Part shown: positions 16,979 to 26,256 of the stretch, one piece after another | Layout of the letters: every line of letters starts with the position of its first letter | Numbering within the stretch: position 1 is the first letter of the stretch | From: Paratissierella segnis | Lineage (GTDB): Bacteria > Bacillota > Clostridia > Tissierellales > Tissierellaceae | NCBI RefSeq assembly: GCF_014385195.1 | Contig: NZ_JACRTG010000029.1 | Coordinates: forward strand, 104,095-168,094 | Length of the DNA stretch: 64,000 bases | Reading direction: 5' to 3' | Notes under the pieces: model-generated | The model's database searches: none | Seen by the model: only the letters and a program-made list of their open reading frames with translations | Told to the model about the DNA's origin: nothing | Made by a program: the position numbers and the translations under genes

Positions 16979-17007
16979 ATGGTAAAGAAATATATTGATG
17001 AAATCAA
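16979..17007 (-). promoter_or_regulatory. Possible promoter of the ggt-pgs operon
   Basis: Minus strand TTGATT (17002-17007), 17-bp spacer, TACCAT (16979-16984), 71 bp before the ggt start. Four of six matches in each box, so this is only a candidate. Confidence 0.35.
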
Positions 17008-17026
17008 CAGATAAATATGAGAAAAA

Positions 17027-17239
17027 CTATTTTCCAATTTCTCCGCCTAACTGAATAACAATGTCCTGAAGTTCTTCTAATTTTATATCTCTCTTTTTTA
17101 TTGAGGAATAATTTTTCAAAAAATTCAAGAGTATCATGTACCTATCCTCATTAAATTTCATATCGTATTTATCTAATACAACTTTGAGTTGCGTTATATT
17201 ATTGATATTATGGATTTGTATATATTTATTATCTATCAC
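17027..17239 (-). CDS. Small hypothetical protein, 70 aa
   Basis: A short frame from GTG 17239 preceded by GAGAGGTG. It is charged and predicted helical (NITQLKVVLDKYDMKF, RDIKLEELQDIVIQLGGEIG), with no signal or membrane segment. The frame could extend to 17314, but that part overlaps the tnaA terminator hairpin, so I prefer the short start. It lies between tnaA and ggt on the same strand. I do not recognise it. Confidence 0.5.
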   Translation of the reverse strand: MIDNKYIQIHNINNITQLKVVLDKYDMKFNEDRYMILLNFLKNYSSIKKRDIKLEELQDIVIQLGGEIGK

Positions 17240-17283
17240 TATATCACCTCTCAATAAAATAAATTTCATCTTATAGAATAAAT

Positions 17284-17326
17284 AAGTGAACAAAGATGGA
17301 TTTATTGAATCCATCTTTGTTCACTT
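17284..17326 (-). terminator. Strong hairpin after tnaA
   Basis: A perfect 19-bp stem: 17284-17302 with 17308-17326, starting AAGTGAACAAAG, loop of 5 nt. It lies 34 bp beyond the tnaA stop; the T-rich tail on the minus strand (TTATTTATT) is moderate. Probable end of the tnaA transcript. Confidence 0.75.
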
Positions 17327-17360
17327 TAAACTATATTTGAATCTTTAACTCATTATAATA

Positions 17361-18746
17361 TTATTTTTCAATTGGTTCAAGTTTAGCCGTAAAATGTCTC
17401 AATACTTTAGGTTCCCATGTGATTCTATATCCTGAAACTTCACTTGCTCTCTTCTTAATTGCAATTAAAGCTTCTGCCATTATATCAAAATGCGCTTGTG
17501 TATAGACCCTTCTTGGAATAGCAAGTCTTGTAAATTCAAAATCAGCTTCCAGTTGCTTACCGGTATCCGGATCATTTCCCAACATATATGAACCTATATC
17601 GCATGCTCTGATACCTGCCTCTTTATACAATTCTATACCCAATGCTTGCCCCGGGAATTCATAATATGGAATTTGCGGAAACATTGCCTTAGCATCTATA
17701 AACAATCCGTGCCCCCCTACAGGAGATTGATATGCAATGCCTTCATCATCTAATATACTTGCCAGATATTCCATTTGACCATTTCTATACTCCAGATATT
17801 GTTCATCCATACCTTCATATAGCCCAATAGCAAGCGCCTCCAAATCTCTGCCTGAAAGCCCTCCATATGTAATGAATCCTTCAAATGAAATACAGTTTTC
17901 CTTTACTCTTTGATATAATTCCTCATTGTCCTTAATCCCAATAAGTCCCCCCATATTGACAATTGCATCTTTTTTTGCACTCATAGTAAACATATCAGCG
18001 TAACTAAACATTTCTTTAGTTATTTCTTTGATAGAAGAATTTTTAAATTCTTCTTCATCTCGTTTAACGAAAAAGGCATTTTCAGCAAACCTTGCGGCAT
18101 CTATACATAATGGAATCCCGTATTTCTTACAAACAGCTGAGACTTCTCTCATGTTTTGAACAGAAACAGGTTGTCCGCCTGCTGAATTGTTTGTTATAGT
18201 CATTACAACTAATCCAACATTTTCCTTGCCGTGGTCTTTGATTAAGCTTTCAAGTTTTTCAACATCCATATTTCCTTTAAAAGGTGCTCTCAAAGATGGA
18301 TCCAATGCTTCTTTTACCACACAGTCAATAGCTCTTGCACCTGCAAGCTCTACATGAGCTCTGGTTGTATCAAAAAACATATTGGATATGGCAAATTTAC
18401 CCGATCCTACCAACAAATTGAATAAAACTTTTTCAGCTGCTCTTCCCTGATGTACCGGTTGAATATATTCATAGCCAAATATATCCTGTCCGGCCTCCAC
18501 TAGTCTAAAATAGCTTCTTCCACCTGCATATGCCTCGTCGCCCCTCATGACTCCTGCCCATTGAACATCACTCATGGCATTAGTTCCGGAATCTGTTAAT
18601 AAATCAATGTAAACGTCTTCCCCCCTAAGACTAAAAAGATTATAATTAGCTTCCTTGATTTTTTGTTTTCTCTCTTCACGAGTAAGTACTTTAATAGTTT
18701 CTACCATTTTAATTCTAAATGGTTCAGGAATATATTTTTTAGCCAA
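17361..18746 (-). CDS. tnaA: Tryptophanase
   Basis: PLP enzyme of about 461 residues splitting tryptophan to indole, pyruvate and ammonia. The PLP lysine is in FTMSAKKDAIVNMGG, with IDLLTDSGTNAMSDVQWAG and PVHQGRAAEK upstream. Tyrosine phenol-lyase is the close alternative, but RGDEAYAGGRSYF, NMFFDTTRAH, IGSYMLGNDPDTGKQL and EPKVLRHFTAKL follow TnaA instead. TTG 18746 follows AAGGGGG; the longer frame to 18773 has no such site. A 16-bp palindrome lies upstream. No Trp-containing TnaC-like leader was seen. Confidence 0.88.
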   Translation of the reverse strand: MAKKYIPEPFRIKMVETIKVLTREERKQKIKEANYNLFSLRGEDVYIDLLTDSGTNAMSDVQWAGVMRGDEAYAGGRSYFRLVEAGQDIFGYEYIQPVHQGRAAEKVLFNLLVGSGKFAISNMFFDTTRAHVELAGARAIDCVVKEALDPSLRAPFKGNMDVEKLESLIKDHGKENVGLVVMTITNNSAGGQPVSVQNMREVSAVCKKYGIPLCIDAARFAENAFFVKRDEEEFKNSSIKEITKEMFSYADMFTMSAKKDAIVNMGGLIGIKDNEELYQRVKENCISFEGFITYGGLSGRDLEALAIGLYEGMDEQYLEYRNGQMEYLASILDDEGIAYQSPVGGHGLFIDAKAMFPQIPYYEFPGQALGIELYKEAGIRACDIGSYMLGNDPDTGKQLEADFEFTRLAIPRRVYTQAHFDIMAEALIAIKKRASEVSGYRITWEPKVLRHFTAKLEPIEK

Positions 18747-18795
18747 TACGACTGCCCCCTTTATTTTTAACATCCAATATTATCTTACATAAATA

Positions 18796-18811
18796 TACTA
18801 TCATGATAGTA
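18796..18811. promoter_or_regulatory. 16-bp perfect palindrome upstream of tnaA
   Basis: TACTATCATGATAGTA, centred 57 bp before the tnaA start, in the short gap after the PPC-domain gene. It looks like a dimeric-regulator operator; it could also form a small RNA hairpin. The regulator is unknown. Confidence 0.5.
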
Positions 18812-18814
18812 ATA

Positions 18815-19237
18815 TTATGTAAATAATATAAGATTCAATCCAATATCCTCATCCAATTCCCTATCGACTTTCCCTTCTATGACATCAATTACTATTTCTC
18901 CTGTAGCACTGATAATTGCTGAATTCAGATGCCCGCCTACCGCGTTTAAATTATCATCAGCAATTGTAATATGAAGGTGTAAATAAACTTCATTATTCAT
19001 TTCAGATATATTCCCATTGAGATTTAATATCTCCATATCTCCCTTTAATACTTTGGAGTGATATTCTTTGATTTTTGTTTCAAAATATCCTATTTCCACT
19101 TCTCCTACTGCTCCGATACCTGAAATCCTTCCAAGGCTTATTTTTTCTTTTCTAGATAATTCCTTTAGTGAACTCACTATCTCTTCGCCCTTTTCAAGCC
19201 TAACGACATACTTGTTTCCAAATTTCCTGTAATCCAT
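18815..19237 (-). CDS. PPC/DUF296-domain protein
   Basis: 140 residues covering a single PPC (plants and prokaryotes conserved) domain. Features are KYVVRLEKGEEI at the start, GRISGIGAVGEVEIGYF, and the metal-binding-type motif YLHLHITIADDNLNAVGGHL. Bacterial PPC proteins often form trimers and some bind DNA; function here is unknown. Ribosome site GGAGATTGAA. It lies 68 bp upstream of tnaA on the same strand and may be co-transcribed. Confidence 0.82.
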   Translation of the reverse strand: MDYRKFGNKYVVRLEKGEEIVSSLKELSRKEKISLGRISGIGAVGEVEIGYFETKIKEYHSKVLKGDMEILNLNGNISEMNNEVYLHLHITIADDNLNAVGGHLNSAIISATGEIVIDVIEGKVDRELDEDIGLNLILFT

Positions 19238-19346
19238 TTCAATCTCCTTTCCAAATTATTTTCGTCTTTCTACATATTAATTATATAATACCCTACTTTG
19301 CTATTTTAAAAGTCTTTAATAAATAAGAATGAGCAATCTTTGCTTC

Positions 19347-19376
19347 AAAAAAACAGAACCTATGATTTAGGTTCCG
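19347..19376 (-). terminator. Intrinsic terminator of the secondary ADH gene
   Basis: AGAACCT (19355-19361) pairs with AGGTTCC (19369-19375). On the minus strand the stem is followed by seven Ts. Confidence 0.8.
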
Positions 19377-19390
19377 TATAATACATTCGT

Positions 19391-20449
19391 CTAATCGATA
19401 AATACAATGGGTTTAATCAAGTCTTGCTGCTTATCTTTCATAAGCATCAATGCTTCTTCTATATGATCAAAACCATGGAATTTATGTGTTACCAATCTTG
19501 AAGGATCTACCCTATTATATTTTACTAATTTAATTAATCTTTCCATTCTATCTCTTCCGCCTGGAGTTAGACCTCCTACTATAGTCTTGTGCGCCATTCC
19601 ACAACCCCAATCAAGTCTGGGAATCGGAATAGTATCTCCTTCCCCATAATAATTTACATTCGATACCCTGCCGCCGGGTTTGACTATCTTTACAGCAGTA
19701 TTCATTATAGTAGGTTTAGCTCCTGCTATTATTACTCTGTCTACGCCTTTACCATCTGTAGCTTCCATTATCTGTTCATCGATAGCACCATTTCTGTAGT
19801 TAATAATATCCGTAGCTCCATAGTACATCGCAGCATCAACCAGAGCCTTTCTGCTTCCTACTCCTATAATTCTACTTGCTCCTTGAATCTTTGCGCCTGC
19901 TATAGCCATTAATCCTACAGGTCCTATTCCAATGACAGCAACTACATCACCTAAATCTATATTTGCCAGTTCAGCTCCATGAAATCCTGTAGTAACCATA
20001 TCCGTTAGCATAACTGCAGTCTCAATAGAAATATCCTCCGGTAAATGAGCCAAATTCATATCTGCATCATTTACATGGAAAAATTCAGCAAATACTCCAT
20101 CTTTAAAGTTTGAGAATTTCCACCCTGATAGCATCCCTCCGGAATGTTGAGGAAATCCTTGTTGACTCTCAATAGTTCTCCAATCCGGTGTAATAGCAGG
20201 TACAATAACTCTATCTCCTGGTTTAAAATCTTTTACCTCTTTTCCTATTTCTACAACTTCACCTACCGCTTCATGCCCTAATATCATGTCTTTTTTGTCA
20301 CCTAATGCTCCTTCAAAAACTGTATGTATATCGGATGTACACGGTGAAACAGCAATCGGCTTAACTATTGCGTCATAATCTGTCATAGTAGGTATTTCTT
20401 TTTCAATCCAGCCAAGTTCATTAATTCCCAACATAGCAAAACCTTTCAT
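19391..20449 (-). CDS. adh: NADP-type secondary alcohol dehydrogenase
   Basis: 352-residue zinc-dependent medium-chain dehydrogenase, the exact length of the Thermoanaerobacter brockii / C. beijerinckii enzymes that interconvert ketones such as acetone and secondary alcohols. Diagnostic sequence: MKGFAMLGINELGWIEKE, AVSPCTSDIHTVFEGALG (zinc Cys), GHEAVGEVVE (His/Glu), and the Rossmann motif IGIGPVGLMAIAGAK, followed by GVGSRK, a sequence found in NADP-preferring members. The ATG at 20449 follows AAGGGGG. Upstream in the same direction is an AraC regulator gene, possibly its activator. Confidence 0.92.
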   Translation of the reverse strand: MKGFAMLGINELGWIEKEIPTMTDYDAIVKPIAVSPCTSDIHTVFEGALGDKKDMILGHEAVGEVVEIGKEVKDFKPGDRVIVPAITPDWRTIESQQGFPQHSGGMLSGWKFSNFKDGVFAEFFHVNDADMNLAHLPEDISIETAVMLTDMVTTGFHGAELANIDLGDVVAVIGIGPVGLMAIAGAKIQGASRIIGVGSRKALVDAAMYYGATDIINYRNGAIDEQIMEATDGKGVDRVIIAGAKPTIMNTAVKIVKPGGRVSNVNYYGEGDTIPIPRLDWGCGMAHKTIVGGLTPGGRDRMERLIKLVKYNRVDPSRLVTHKFHGFDHIEEALMLMKDKQQDLIKPIVFID

Positions 20450-20465
20450 TTGAATCCCCCTTATC

Positions 20466-20505
20466 ATTATATAATTAACCTCACCATCATTAATTATATA
20501 ATTAA
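20466..20505. promoter_or_regulatory. Paired palindromic AT-rich sites upstream of adh
   Basis: A perfect 16-bp palindrome TTAATTATATAATTAA at 20490-20505 and a 13-bp copy ATTATATAATTAA at 20466-20478, 27 bp apart. They lie just before the adh ribosome site and may be regulator sites or hold the -10 region. Low complexity makes this uncertain. Confidence 0.35.
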
Positions 20506-20569
20506 CAATCTTTAATTTCTATTGATGATTGTGTGGTTTTTAACAAAGTTGTATAGACATATTTGTCTG

Positions 20570-21988
20570 CTAAACTTCAAAGAAATACTTTATTTTAGCG
20601 TTTTCTATTTTCGATTCTATCAAATCTCCAATAGCATTTGCACGTTTAAAAGACATCTCATCGCTATAAAATATAAAGAAAACCCATTTAGCAATAGTAA
20701 TTTCACTATACCTATATATGCAGGAATTCAAAAATTTACCCACGACCTTTTTAAAGTTTTTATTGTTTATTTTTTCACATTCAATCTTAATATTAAAGTC
20801 AAAATTAGAGGTTTCACTAAAATTTACTAACAAATCAATATTTTGCCAATTGAAATAGGGAATATTTTTTATCATCTTAAAGTTATTTGTGTTTAAAATG
20901 TCAATAGAAACATTTCGAGGGGGTCTTTGCGGGGTTATTTTGTCAATTTTATATAAATATTTCATCCTTACATAATTATCAAATAATTCTGTGGTATTCC
21001 AGATATTTTCCCTAGCATATTCAGGGAGTATTATATTTTTAATATAGTCTTCAATGATTTTTGCCATATTGTCTAATTCCAAATCCTCATAACTTAAATT
21101 TATATGCATAAAGTCCAGACATCTTTTTTTAAACTCTAACGGACTACACCCATACCATCGCTTAAAATGTAAATAATAATATTTTACATCGGAAAATCCA
21201 CAACTTTCGGATATGGATGATATACTCATATTTGCAGTAAGCAATAAAAACCCTGATTTCATTACCCTCTCATAATTAAGCCGTTCTTGAAAACTAAAAT
21301 AACTTAAGTTTCTCCATAGATGAGACAAATAATTTTTGGTAATATACTCATTATTAGCAATATCATCCAAGGTTATTTTATCCTTATAATTTTCATCAAT
21401 GTATTTAATACTTCTATGATATCTATTCAATTGTAAGGGACTAAAATTTTTATTGCTTTTATTTGCAAACTTGAGCCAGTCAAATTCTTTAACCATAAAA
21501 GCTACCAATTGATAAATAGAGTCTTTGGTAAGTTCTTTAGCGATCTTATCATTACTTGTGGCATCTGTTAAAACGCTAATCAATAAATTTCTAAACCTTA
21601 CCTTATATGAACTCCTTTTATCATCATCATAATTATCGCTTTCTATTATAACATTGTCCTCAGAATACATATTATTCCTAAAGAACATATACTTAATATA
21701 CTCAAAGTATTTCTCATAATAATTTAAATCAATATGAAAAACTGCAACCATCACCTTTGAAGAGCTTTTAACGGAATGTATGGTTTTATTGTTCACAATC
21801 CAGAAGTCACCTTTTTTCACCAAGATGTGTTCAAAATTAGCATAAACTTCAATAGAATCCTCCAAGGGCATCAATACTTCAGTAATATTTTCATGCCAAT
21901 GAATCGGATATCCATTCATAGCTTGTATCTTAATTGCATATGGTTTTTCTTTGACGTCAATTATTTCTTCTTTTATAATATTATCCAT
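20570..21988 (-). CDS. AraC-family regulator with a long C-terminal extension
   Basis: About 472 residues. An N-terminal cupin-like sensing domain (NGYPIHWHENITEVLMPLED, KGDFWIVNNKTIHSV) is followed by an AraC double helix-turn-helix (ITLDDIANNEYITKNYLSHL and ISSISESCGFSDVKYYYLHF, about 205-300). A further ~170 residues after the HTH are unusual for the family and unrecognised. ATG 21988 has AGGTGG upstream. It probably regulates the downstream adh gene or a carbohydrate pathway (inference). Confidence 0.85.
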   Translation of the reverse strand: MDNIIKEEIIDVKEKPYAIKIQAMNGYPIHWHENITEVLMPLEDSIEVYANFEHILVKKGDFWIVNNKTIHSVKSSSKVMVAVFHIDLNYYEKYFEYIKYMFFRNNMYSEDNVIIESDNYDDDKRSSYKVRFRNLLISVLTDATSNDKIAKELTKDSIYQLVAFMVKEFDWLKFANKSNKNFSPLQLNRYHRSIKYIDENYKDKITLDDIANNEYITKNYLSHLWRNLSYFSFQERLNYERVMKSGFLLLTANMSISSISESCGFSDVKYYYLHFKRWYGCSPLEFKKRCLDFMHINLSYEDLELDNMAKIIEDYIKNIILPEYARENIWNTTELFDNYVRMKYLYKIDKITPQRPPRNVSIDILNTNNFKMIKNIPYFNWQNIDLLVNFSETSNFDFNIKIECEKINNKNFKKVVGKFLNSCIYRYSEITIAKWVFFIFYSDEMSFKRANAIGDLIESKIENAKIKYFFEV

Positions 21989-22060
21989 CAAACCACCTCT
22001 ATTAAGAATATACATTTTAACATTACTCAACTATATATTATACTAATTCGTTAAAATATG

Positions 22061-22094
22061 GAAGCTACCGGTTATATTATTTACCGGTAGCTTC
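22061..22094. terminator. Terminator after treR
   Basis: GAAGCTACCGGT (22061-22072) pairs perfectly with ACCGGTAGCTTC (22083-22094), loop 10 nt. On the minus strand it is followed by CATATTTT. It lies 4 bp after the treR stop. Confidence 0.75.
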
Positions 22095-22098
22095 ATAT

Positions 22099-22812
22099 TC
22101 AATATCCTCTTCTAGCAAAATCAACAAATCTAAATTTATCAGGCCTATGCCTTGACTCAGTATACTGAAACAATATGGCATTGCTTAAATAAACATAATT
22201 TTTTACAACCACCACCATATCGCTGTCATCTAAATCTAAGTATTTTCTATCCTCTTTAGTAGCATTCTGTACAGTAACTTCCTTTTTCGCAAAGCTTATT
22301 TGAAGCCCAAGACCTTCTTCAACATATTCATAGATTGAATCCATGCAAATATCTTTTGTTAAATCGGGAACAATGCCCTCAACGATATAATCCTTGTCCA
22401 AGATAATCTTTTCCTTGTCGATCTCTCTTATTCGGATAACTTTCCAGACATTTTCTTCTTTTGATATATTAAGGTCTTTCATTATTTGTTTGTCCGGGCT
22501 AATCAACTCCAAATCCACTAATATAGTCTGAACACGATTATCCATTTTTTCTGCAAGTTCTTTGAAACTAACCAGATTGGAAACCGGGAAATCAAGCTTA
22601 TGGATATCCAATACTAATGAGCCCTTGCCCTTCACCTTTTCAATAAAACCGTTCTTTGCCAATAGATCTAATGACTTTCTTATGGTATCTCTGGAAACGT
22701 CATATTTTTTCATCAATTCGGATTCTGATGGTAAAAAGGTACCTGAAGATATTTCACCGCCCTCAATTTTTGATAAAATTTCCTTATAGATACTTATATA
22801 TTTAGCGTGCAT
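22099..22812 (-). CDS. treR: Trehalose operon repressor TreR (GntR family)
   Basis: About 237 residues: an N-terminal GntR winged helix (LPSESELMKKYDVSRDTIRK, FIEKVKGKGSLV) and a UTRA effector domain (VWKVIRIREIDKEKIILDKDYI) that in TreR binds trehalose-6-phosphate. ATG 22812 follows AAAGGTG. It is the last gene of treP-treA-treR. Two inverted copies of a putative operator lie at the treP promoter. Confidence 0.9.
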   Translation of the reverse strand: MHAKYISIYKEILSKIEGGEISSGTFLPSESELMKKYDVSRDTIRKSLDLLAKNGFIEKVKGKGSLVLDIHKLDFPVSNLVSFKELAEKMDNRVQTILVDLELISPDKQIMKDLNISKEENVWKVIRIREIDKEKIILDKDYIVEGIVPDLTKDICMDSIYEYVEEGLGLQISFAKKEVTVQNATKEDRKYLDLDDSDMVVVVKNYVYLSNAILFQYTESRHRPDKFRFVDFARRGY

Positions 22813-22889
22813 ATCAATCACCTTTGACTATTTTACCATTAACATCCTTATTCCACAAGAACAAATCTCTATTGCTTACAGACAGCATA

Positions 22890-24554
22890 TTAACTGTATA
22901 AATGATAAACTATTGATTCATATGGTCTTAGAAGTATTTTTTTATAACAGATAGGAGAGTCCTTATAATTTGAAATCAGTATCTTTGACTTGAAATCATC
23001 AAAATCCAATTCACTTGGCAGCTCAAAATATGTTTCTCTTTCGTAAAAATTGTTAATTGCCAACAATCTTTCACCCTTATATTCCCTGATATATGCAAAA
23101 ATATCTTTATGCTCCTTCAAAATCATCTTGAAACTGCCATAGGCAATGATGTCATATTCTTTTCTTAAGTCAATAAGCTTTCTATAGTGCCAAAATATGG
23201 AGTCCTCATCATTCAATGAATTTTCCACATTTATCTCCTTATAATTTTGCGATAGGTTTATCCACGGTGCATCGGTTGTAAAACCGGCACTTGTATTAGA
23301 ATCCCACTGCATAGGAGTCCTTCCATTGTCCCTTGACTTGGAACCGACTATTTTTAATATCAAATCCTCATCTATTCCATCCGCTTTCATTTCATTATAG
23401 CTATTTATAGTTTCGACGTCTCTATAATCATCAATGCTGTCAAACTTGGGATTTGTCATACCAATTTCTTCCCCTTGATAAATATAAGGTGTCCCTCTCA
23501 GCATATGAATGGCAGTAGCCAGCATCTTGGCTGATTCCTTGATGTACTTATCATCATTTCCAAACCTTGAAACCACGCGAGGCTGGTCATGGTTGCACCA
23601 AAACACTGCGTTCCATCCATTGCCCTCTTGGATTCCAACTTGCCAATATTCAAAAATTTCCTTTAATTTTAGAAAGTCAAAATCCATAAGAGTCCACTTT
23701 TCATTATCCTTGTAGTCAACCTTCAAATGATGAAAATTAAAAACCATGGACAGTTCTTCTTCCTTTGGATTCGAATATCGTATACAATCTTCAAGAGTTG
23801 TCGACGACATTTCTCCAACAGTTATAATATCCTCGTATTTGCCAAAGGTGTTTTTGTTTAATTCCTTAAGATATTTGTGAATATCAGCTCCATCAGTATA
23901 AAGTTTTCGACCGTCACCATTCAAATCATCTTCAAATACTTTAGGCTTTGAGATTAAATTTATTACATCAAATCGAAAGCCCTTTACCCCTTTATCTATC
24001 CAAAAATTCACTATTTTATATATTTCTTTTCTTAAATTCTCATTATCCCAATTCAAGTCTGCCTGAGTCACGTCAAATAGATGCAGATAATATTGATCCT
24101 GATCTTTTACATATTGCCAAGTTGAACCGCCAAATTTTGAAATCCAGTTGGTAGGTTCTTTACCATCTTTGGGCTCTTTAAATATATAAAATTCTTTGTA
24201 ATATTCATCCCCTTTTATAGCTTTTTTGAACCATTCATGCTCTATGGATGTGTGATTAAATACCATATCGAGCATTATATCCATACCCTTGTCATTAGCT
24301 TCCTTGACCAGCCTTTCAAAGTCGTCCATGGTGCCAAATAAGGGATCTATTTTTAAATAATCTGCGATATCATATCCGTTATCCCTTTGCGGGGATATAT
24401 AAAATGGTGTAATCCAAATATAATCAACTCCAAGCGTCTTCAAATAATCCAACTTTTGAGTAATTCCTTTTAAGTCTCCTACTCCATCTCCATCTGAATC
24501 TTTGAAGGATTTTGGGTATACCTGGTAAACCACACTCTTTGCAAAATCTTTCAT
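22890..24554 (-). CDS. treA: Trehalose-6-phosphate hydrolase (GH13)
   Basis: 554-residue cytoplasmic GH13 enzyme splitting trehalose-6-phosphate into glucose and glucose-6-phosphate. Catalytic regions are FRFDVINLIS (nucleophile Asp), ITVGEMSSTT (acid Glu) and WCNHDQPR (Asp). The N-terminus VVYQVYPKSFKDSDGDGVGDL is typical of TreA/oligo-1,6-glucosidase. Operon position beside treP and treR supports trehalose-6-P over isomaltose. Ribosome site AAGGAGTTAGGAC; it begins 14 bp after treP. Confidence 0.93.
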   Translation of the reverse strand: MKDFAKSVVYQVYPKSFKDSDGDGVGDLKGITQKLDYLKTLGVDYIWITPFYISPQRDNGYDIADYLKIDPLFGTMDDFERLVKEANDKGMDIMLDMVFNHTSIEHEWFKKAIKGDEYYKEFYIFKEPKDGKEPTNWISKFGGSTWQYVKDQDQYYLHLFDVTQADLNWDNENLRKEIYKIVNFWIDKGVKGFRFDVINLISKPKVFEDDLNGDGRKLYTDGADIHKYLKELNKNTFGKYEDIITVGEMSSTTLEDCIRYSNPKEEELSMVFNFHHLKVDYKDNEKWTLMDFDFLKLKEIFEYWQVGIQEGNGWNAVFWCNHDQPRVVSRFGNDDKYIKESAKMLATAIHMLRGTPYIYQGEEIGMTNPKFDSIDDYRDVETINSYNEMKADGIDEDLILKIVGSKSRDNGRTPMQWDSNTSAGFTTDAPWINLSQNYKEINVENSLNDEDSIFWHYRKLIDLRKEYDIIAYGSFKMILKEHKDIFAYIREYKGERLLAINNFYERETYFELPSELDFDDFKSKILISNYKDSPICYKKILLRPYESIVYHLYS

Positions 24555-24568
24555 GTCCTAACTCCTTG

Positions 24569-25993
24569 TCATACAGCCTCTTGTTTTTTATTCATCTTTG
24601 TCTTTGAAAATACTACGGTTAATACAAATGGGACTACTATTGCTATTACCATTGCTATAGCAAATTTAAGCATATATTGTGGCTGAATAGACAATATCCC
24701 CGGTAACCCACCAACTCCTATTGAATTTGCCATGACATTTGTGCCAACGGAAAATACTGCTGCAATTGATGAACCGATCATAGCCGCTAAGAAAGGATAA
24801 ATATATTTTAAATTTATTCCAAACATCGCAGGCTCTGTTACTCCTAGGTAACATGAAATTGTAGCAGGAATTGAAACCTGTTTTTCTTCTTCATTGTCCT
24901 TATTCAGATAGATCATAGCAAGTACTGCTGAGCCTTGAGCAATATTGGATAATGCAATCATTGGCCAGAGATTGGTTCCATTAAATTCGCTCATCAGCTG
25001 AAGGTCTATAGCATTTGTCATATGATGAAGTCCTGTGATTACCAAAGGAGCATATGCAAATCCAAATATAGCTGCAAAAAGCCATCTCAATGTGGAAGTC
25101 AGCCCTTTATATACTATATTGGATATAAAGGATCCAATAGCCCAACCAATAGGTCCTAAAATAATATGAGCTATTAAAACTGTTGGCACTAAGGAAAGTA
25201 ATGGTACCAATATCATGGAAATAGATTGAGGGATCACCTTACGCAATTTTAATTCCGAAAATGAAAGCAAGAAACCTGCAAGCATAGCAGGTATAACCTG
25301 AGCTTGATAGCCTATCATCTTAACTTGCGCAAAGCCAAAGTCCCAGAACGGAGCTGCTTCACCGCCTGCTACACCATAAGCGTTTAAAAGTTGCGGAGAA
25401 ACCAATGTCAATCCCAATACTATCCCCAAAATTTGAGTTGTACCCATTTTCCTGGAAATAGACCAAGTAATGCCTACAGGCAGGAAGTGGAATATTGCCT
25501 CTCCAATAAGCCATAGAAAATGATGAGCTCCCGCCCAAAATTGTGATACTTCAACCAAAGCCTTGGTGCCGCCTTCCAACATTTTAATATCGCCAATTAC
25601 ATTTCGAAAACCCAGAATAAGTCCTCCTACTACTATTGCCGGAATCAATGGAGCAAATATTTCTGCCAAATGAGCAATCAAATTTTGCAATACATTCATA
25701 TTTTGTCTTGCAGCTACCTTTGCTTCATCCTTACTTACACCTTCTACACCTGAAATTTTCGTAAATTCATTGTAAAAAGTGGCTACATCATTTCCAATTA
25801 TGATTTGAAATTGCCCTGCTTGTGTAAATGTTCCTTTAACTGACTTGATAGCTTCTACTTTCTTTATATCCGCTTTTTGTGCATCATTTAGAACAAAGCG
25901 CAATCGTGTTGCACAGTGAGATACAGCCGAGATGTTTTCTTTTCCGCCAACTGCTTCAAGTAATAATTTTGCATCGTTAGAAAAATTACTCAT
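24569..25993 (-). CDS. treP: Trehalose PTS transporter EIIBC
   Basis: 474 residues. The IIB domain has the phospho-Cys in SAVSHCATRLRFVLND (Cys27) and the IIC domain follows from about residue 105 with about ten TM segments (LHHMTNAIDLQLM, YLGVTEPAMFGINLKYIYP). No IIA domain is fused, so a separate IIA protein must supply phosphate, as in B. subtilis TreP. Ribosome site GGAGGTATTATC. First gene of the operon. Confidence 0.93.
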   Translation of the reverse strand: MSNFSNDAKLLLEAVGGKENISAVSHCATRLRFVLNDAQKADIKKVEAIKSVKGTFTQAGQFQIIIGNDVATFYNEFTKISGVEGVSKDEAKVAARQNMNVLQNLIAHLAEIFAPLIPAIVVGGLILGFRNVIGDIKMLEGGTKALVEVSQFWAGAHHFLWLIGEAIFHFLPVGITWSISRKMGTTQILGIVLGLTLVSPQLLNAYGVAGGEAAPFWDFGFAQVKMIGYQAQVIPAMLAGFLLSFSELKLRKVIPQSISMILVPLLSLVPTVLIAHIILGPIGWAIGSFISNIVYKGLTSTLRWLFAAIFGFAYAPLVITGLHHMTNAIDLQLMSEFNGTNLWPMIALSNIAQGSAVLAMIYLNKDNEEEKQVSIPATISCYLGVTEPAMFGINLKYIYPFLAAMIGSSIAAVFSVGTNVMANSIGVGGLPGILSIQPQYMLKFAIAMVIAIVVPFVLTVVFSKTKMNKKQEAV

Positions 25994-26016
25994 GATAATA
26001 CCTCCTTTAAATTTTT

Positions 26017-26069
26017 ACATGTACGTATAGGTTAATTTTATGCTAACATATACGTACATGTATTGTCAA
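26017..26069 (-). promoter_or_regulatory. tre promoter with two inverted TreR-type operators
   Basis: Minus strand TTGACA (26064-26069), 18-bp spacer, TAGCAT (26040-26045). ACATGTACGTAT (26017-26028) and its exact inverse ATACGTACATGT (26050-26061) lie downstream of and inside the promoter. This arrangement fits repression, possibly by looping, by the TreR encoded in the operon. Confidence 0.7.
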
Positions 26070-26219
26070 GCAAATCATGAAAACATTTTCTTACATTTTA
26101 TGCCAAAATTTCGCCCATTTTTGCCATCTATCAATTGTAATTTTCATCTCTAATATGATTATACTTTGAATCCCCTCTTTAATCCCCAAAGCTCGACCTA
26201 AGCAATCTTTTATCTTTTC

Positions 26220-26246
26220 AATTGTGAATTGTGAATTGTGAATTGT
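26220..26246. repeat. Octamer array (ATTGTGAA), about three copies
   Basis: Tandem ATTGTGAA units just after the sigma-factor stop codon. Upstream, at 26172-26215, lies a core fragment (CCCCAAAGCTCGACCTAAGC) shared with other repeat blocks in the window. Confidence 0.85.
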
Positions 26247-26256
26247 TCTTATCTTT

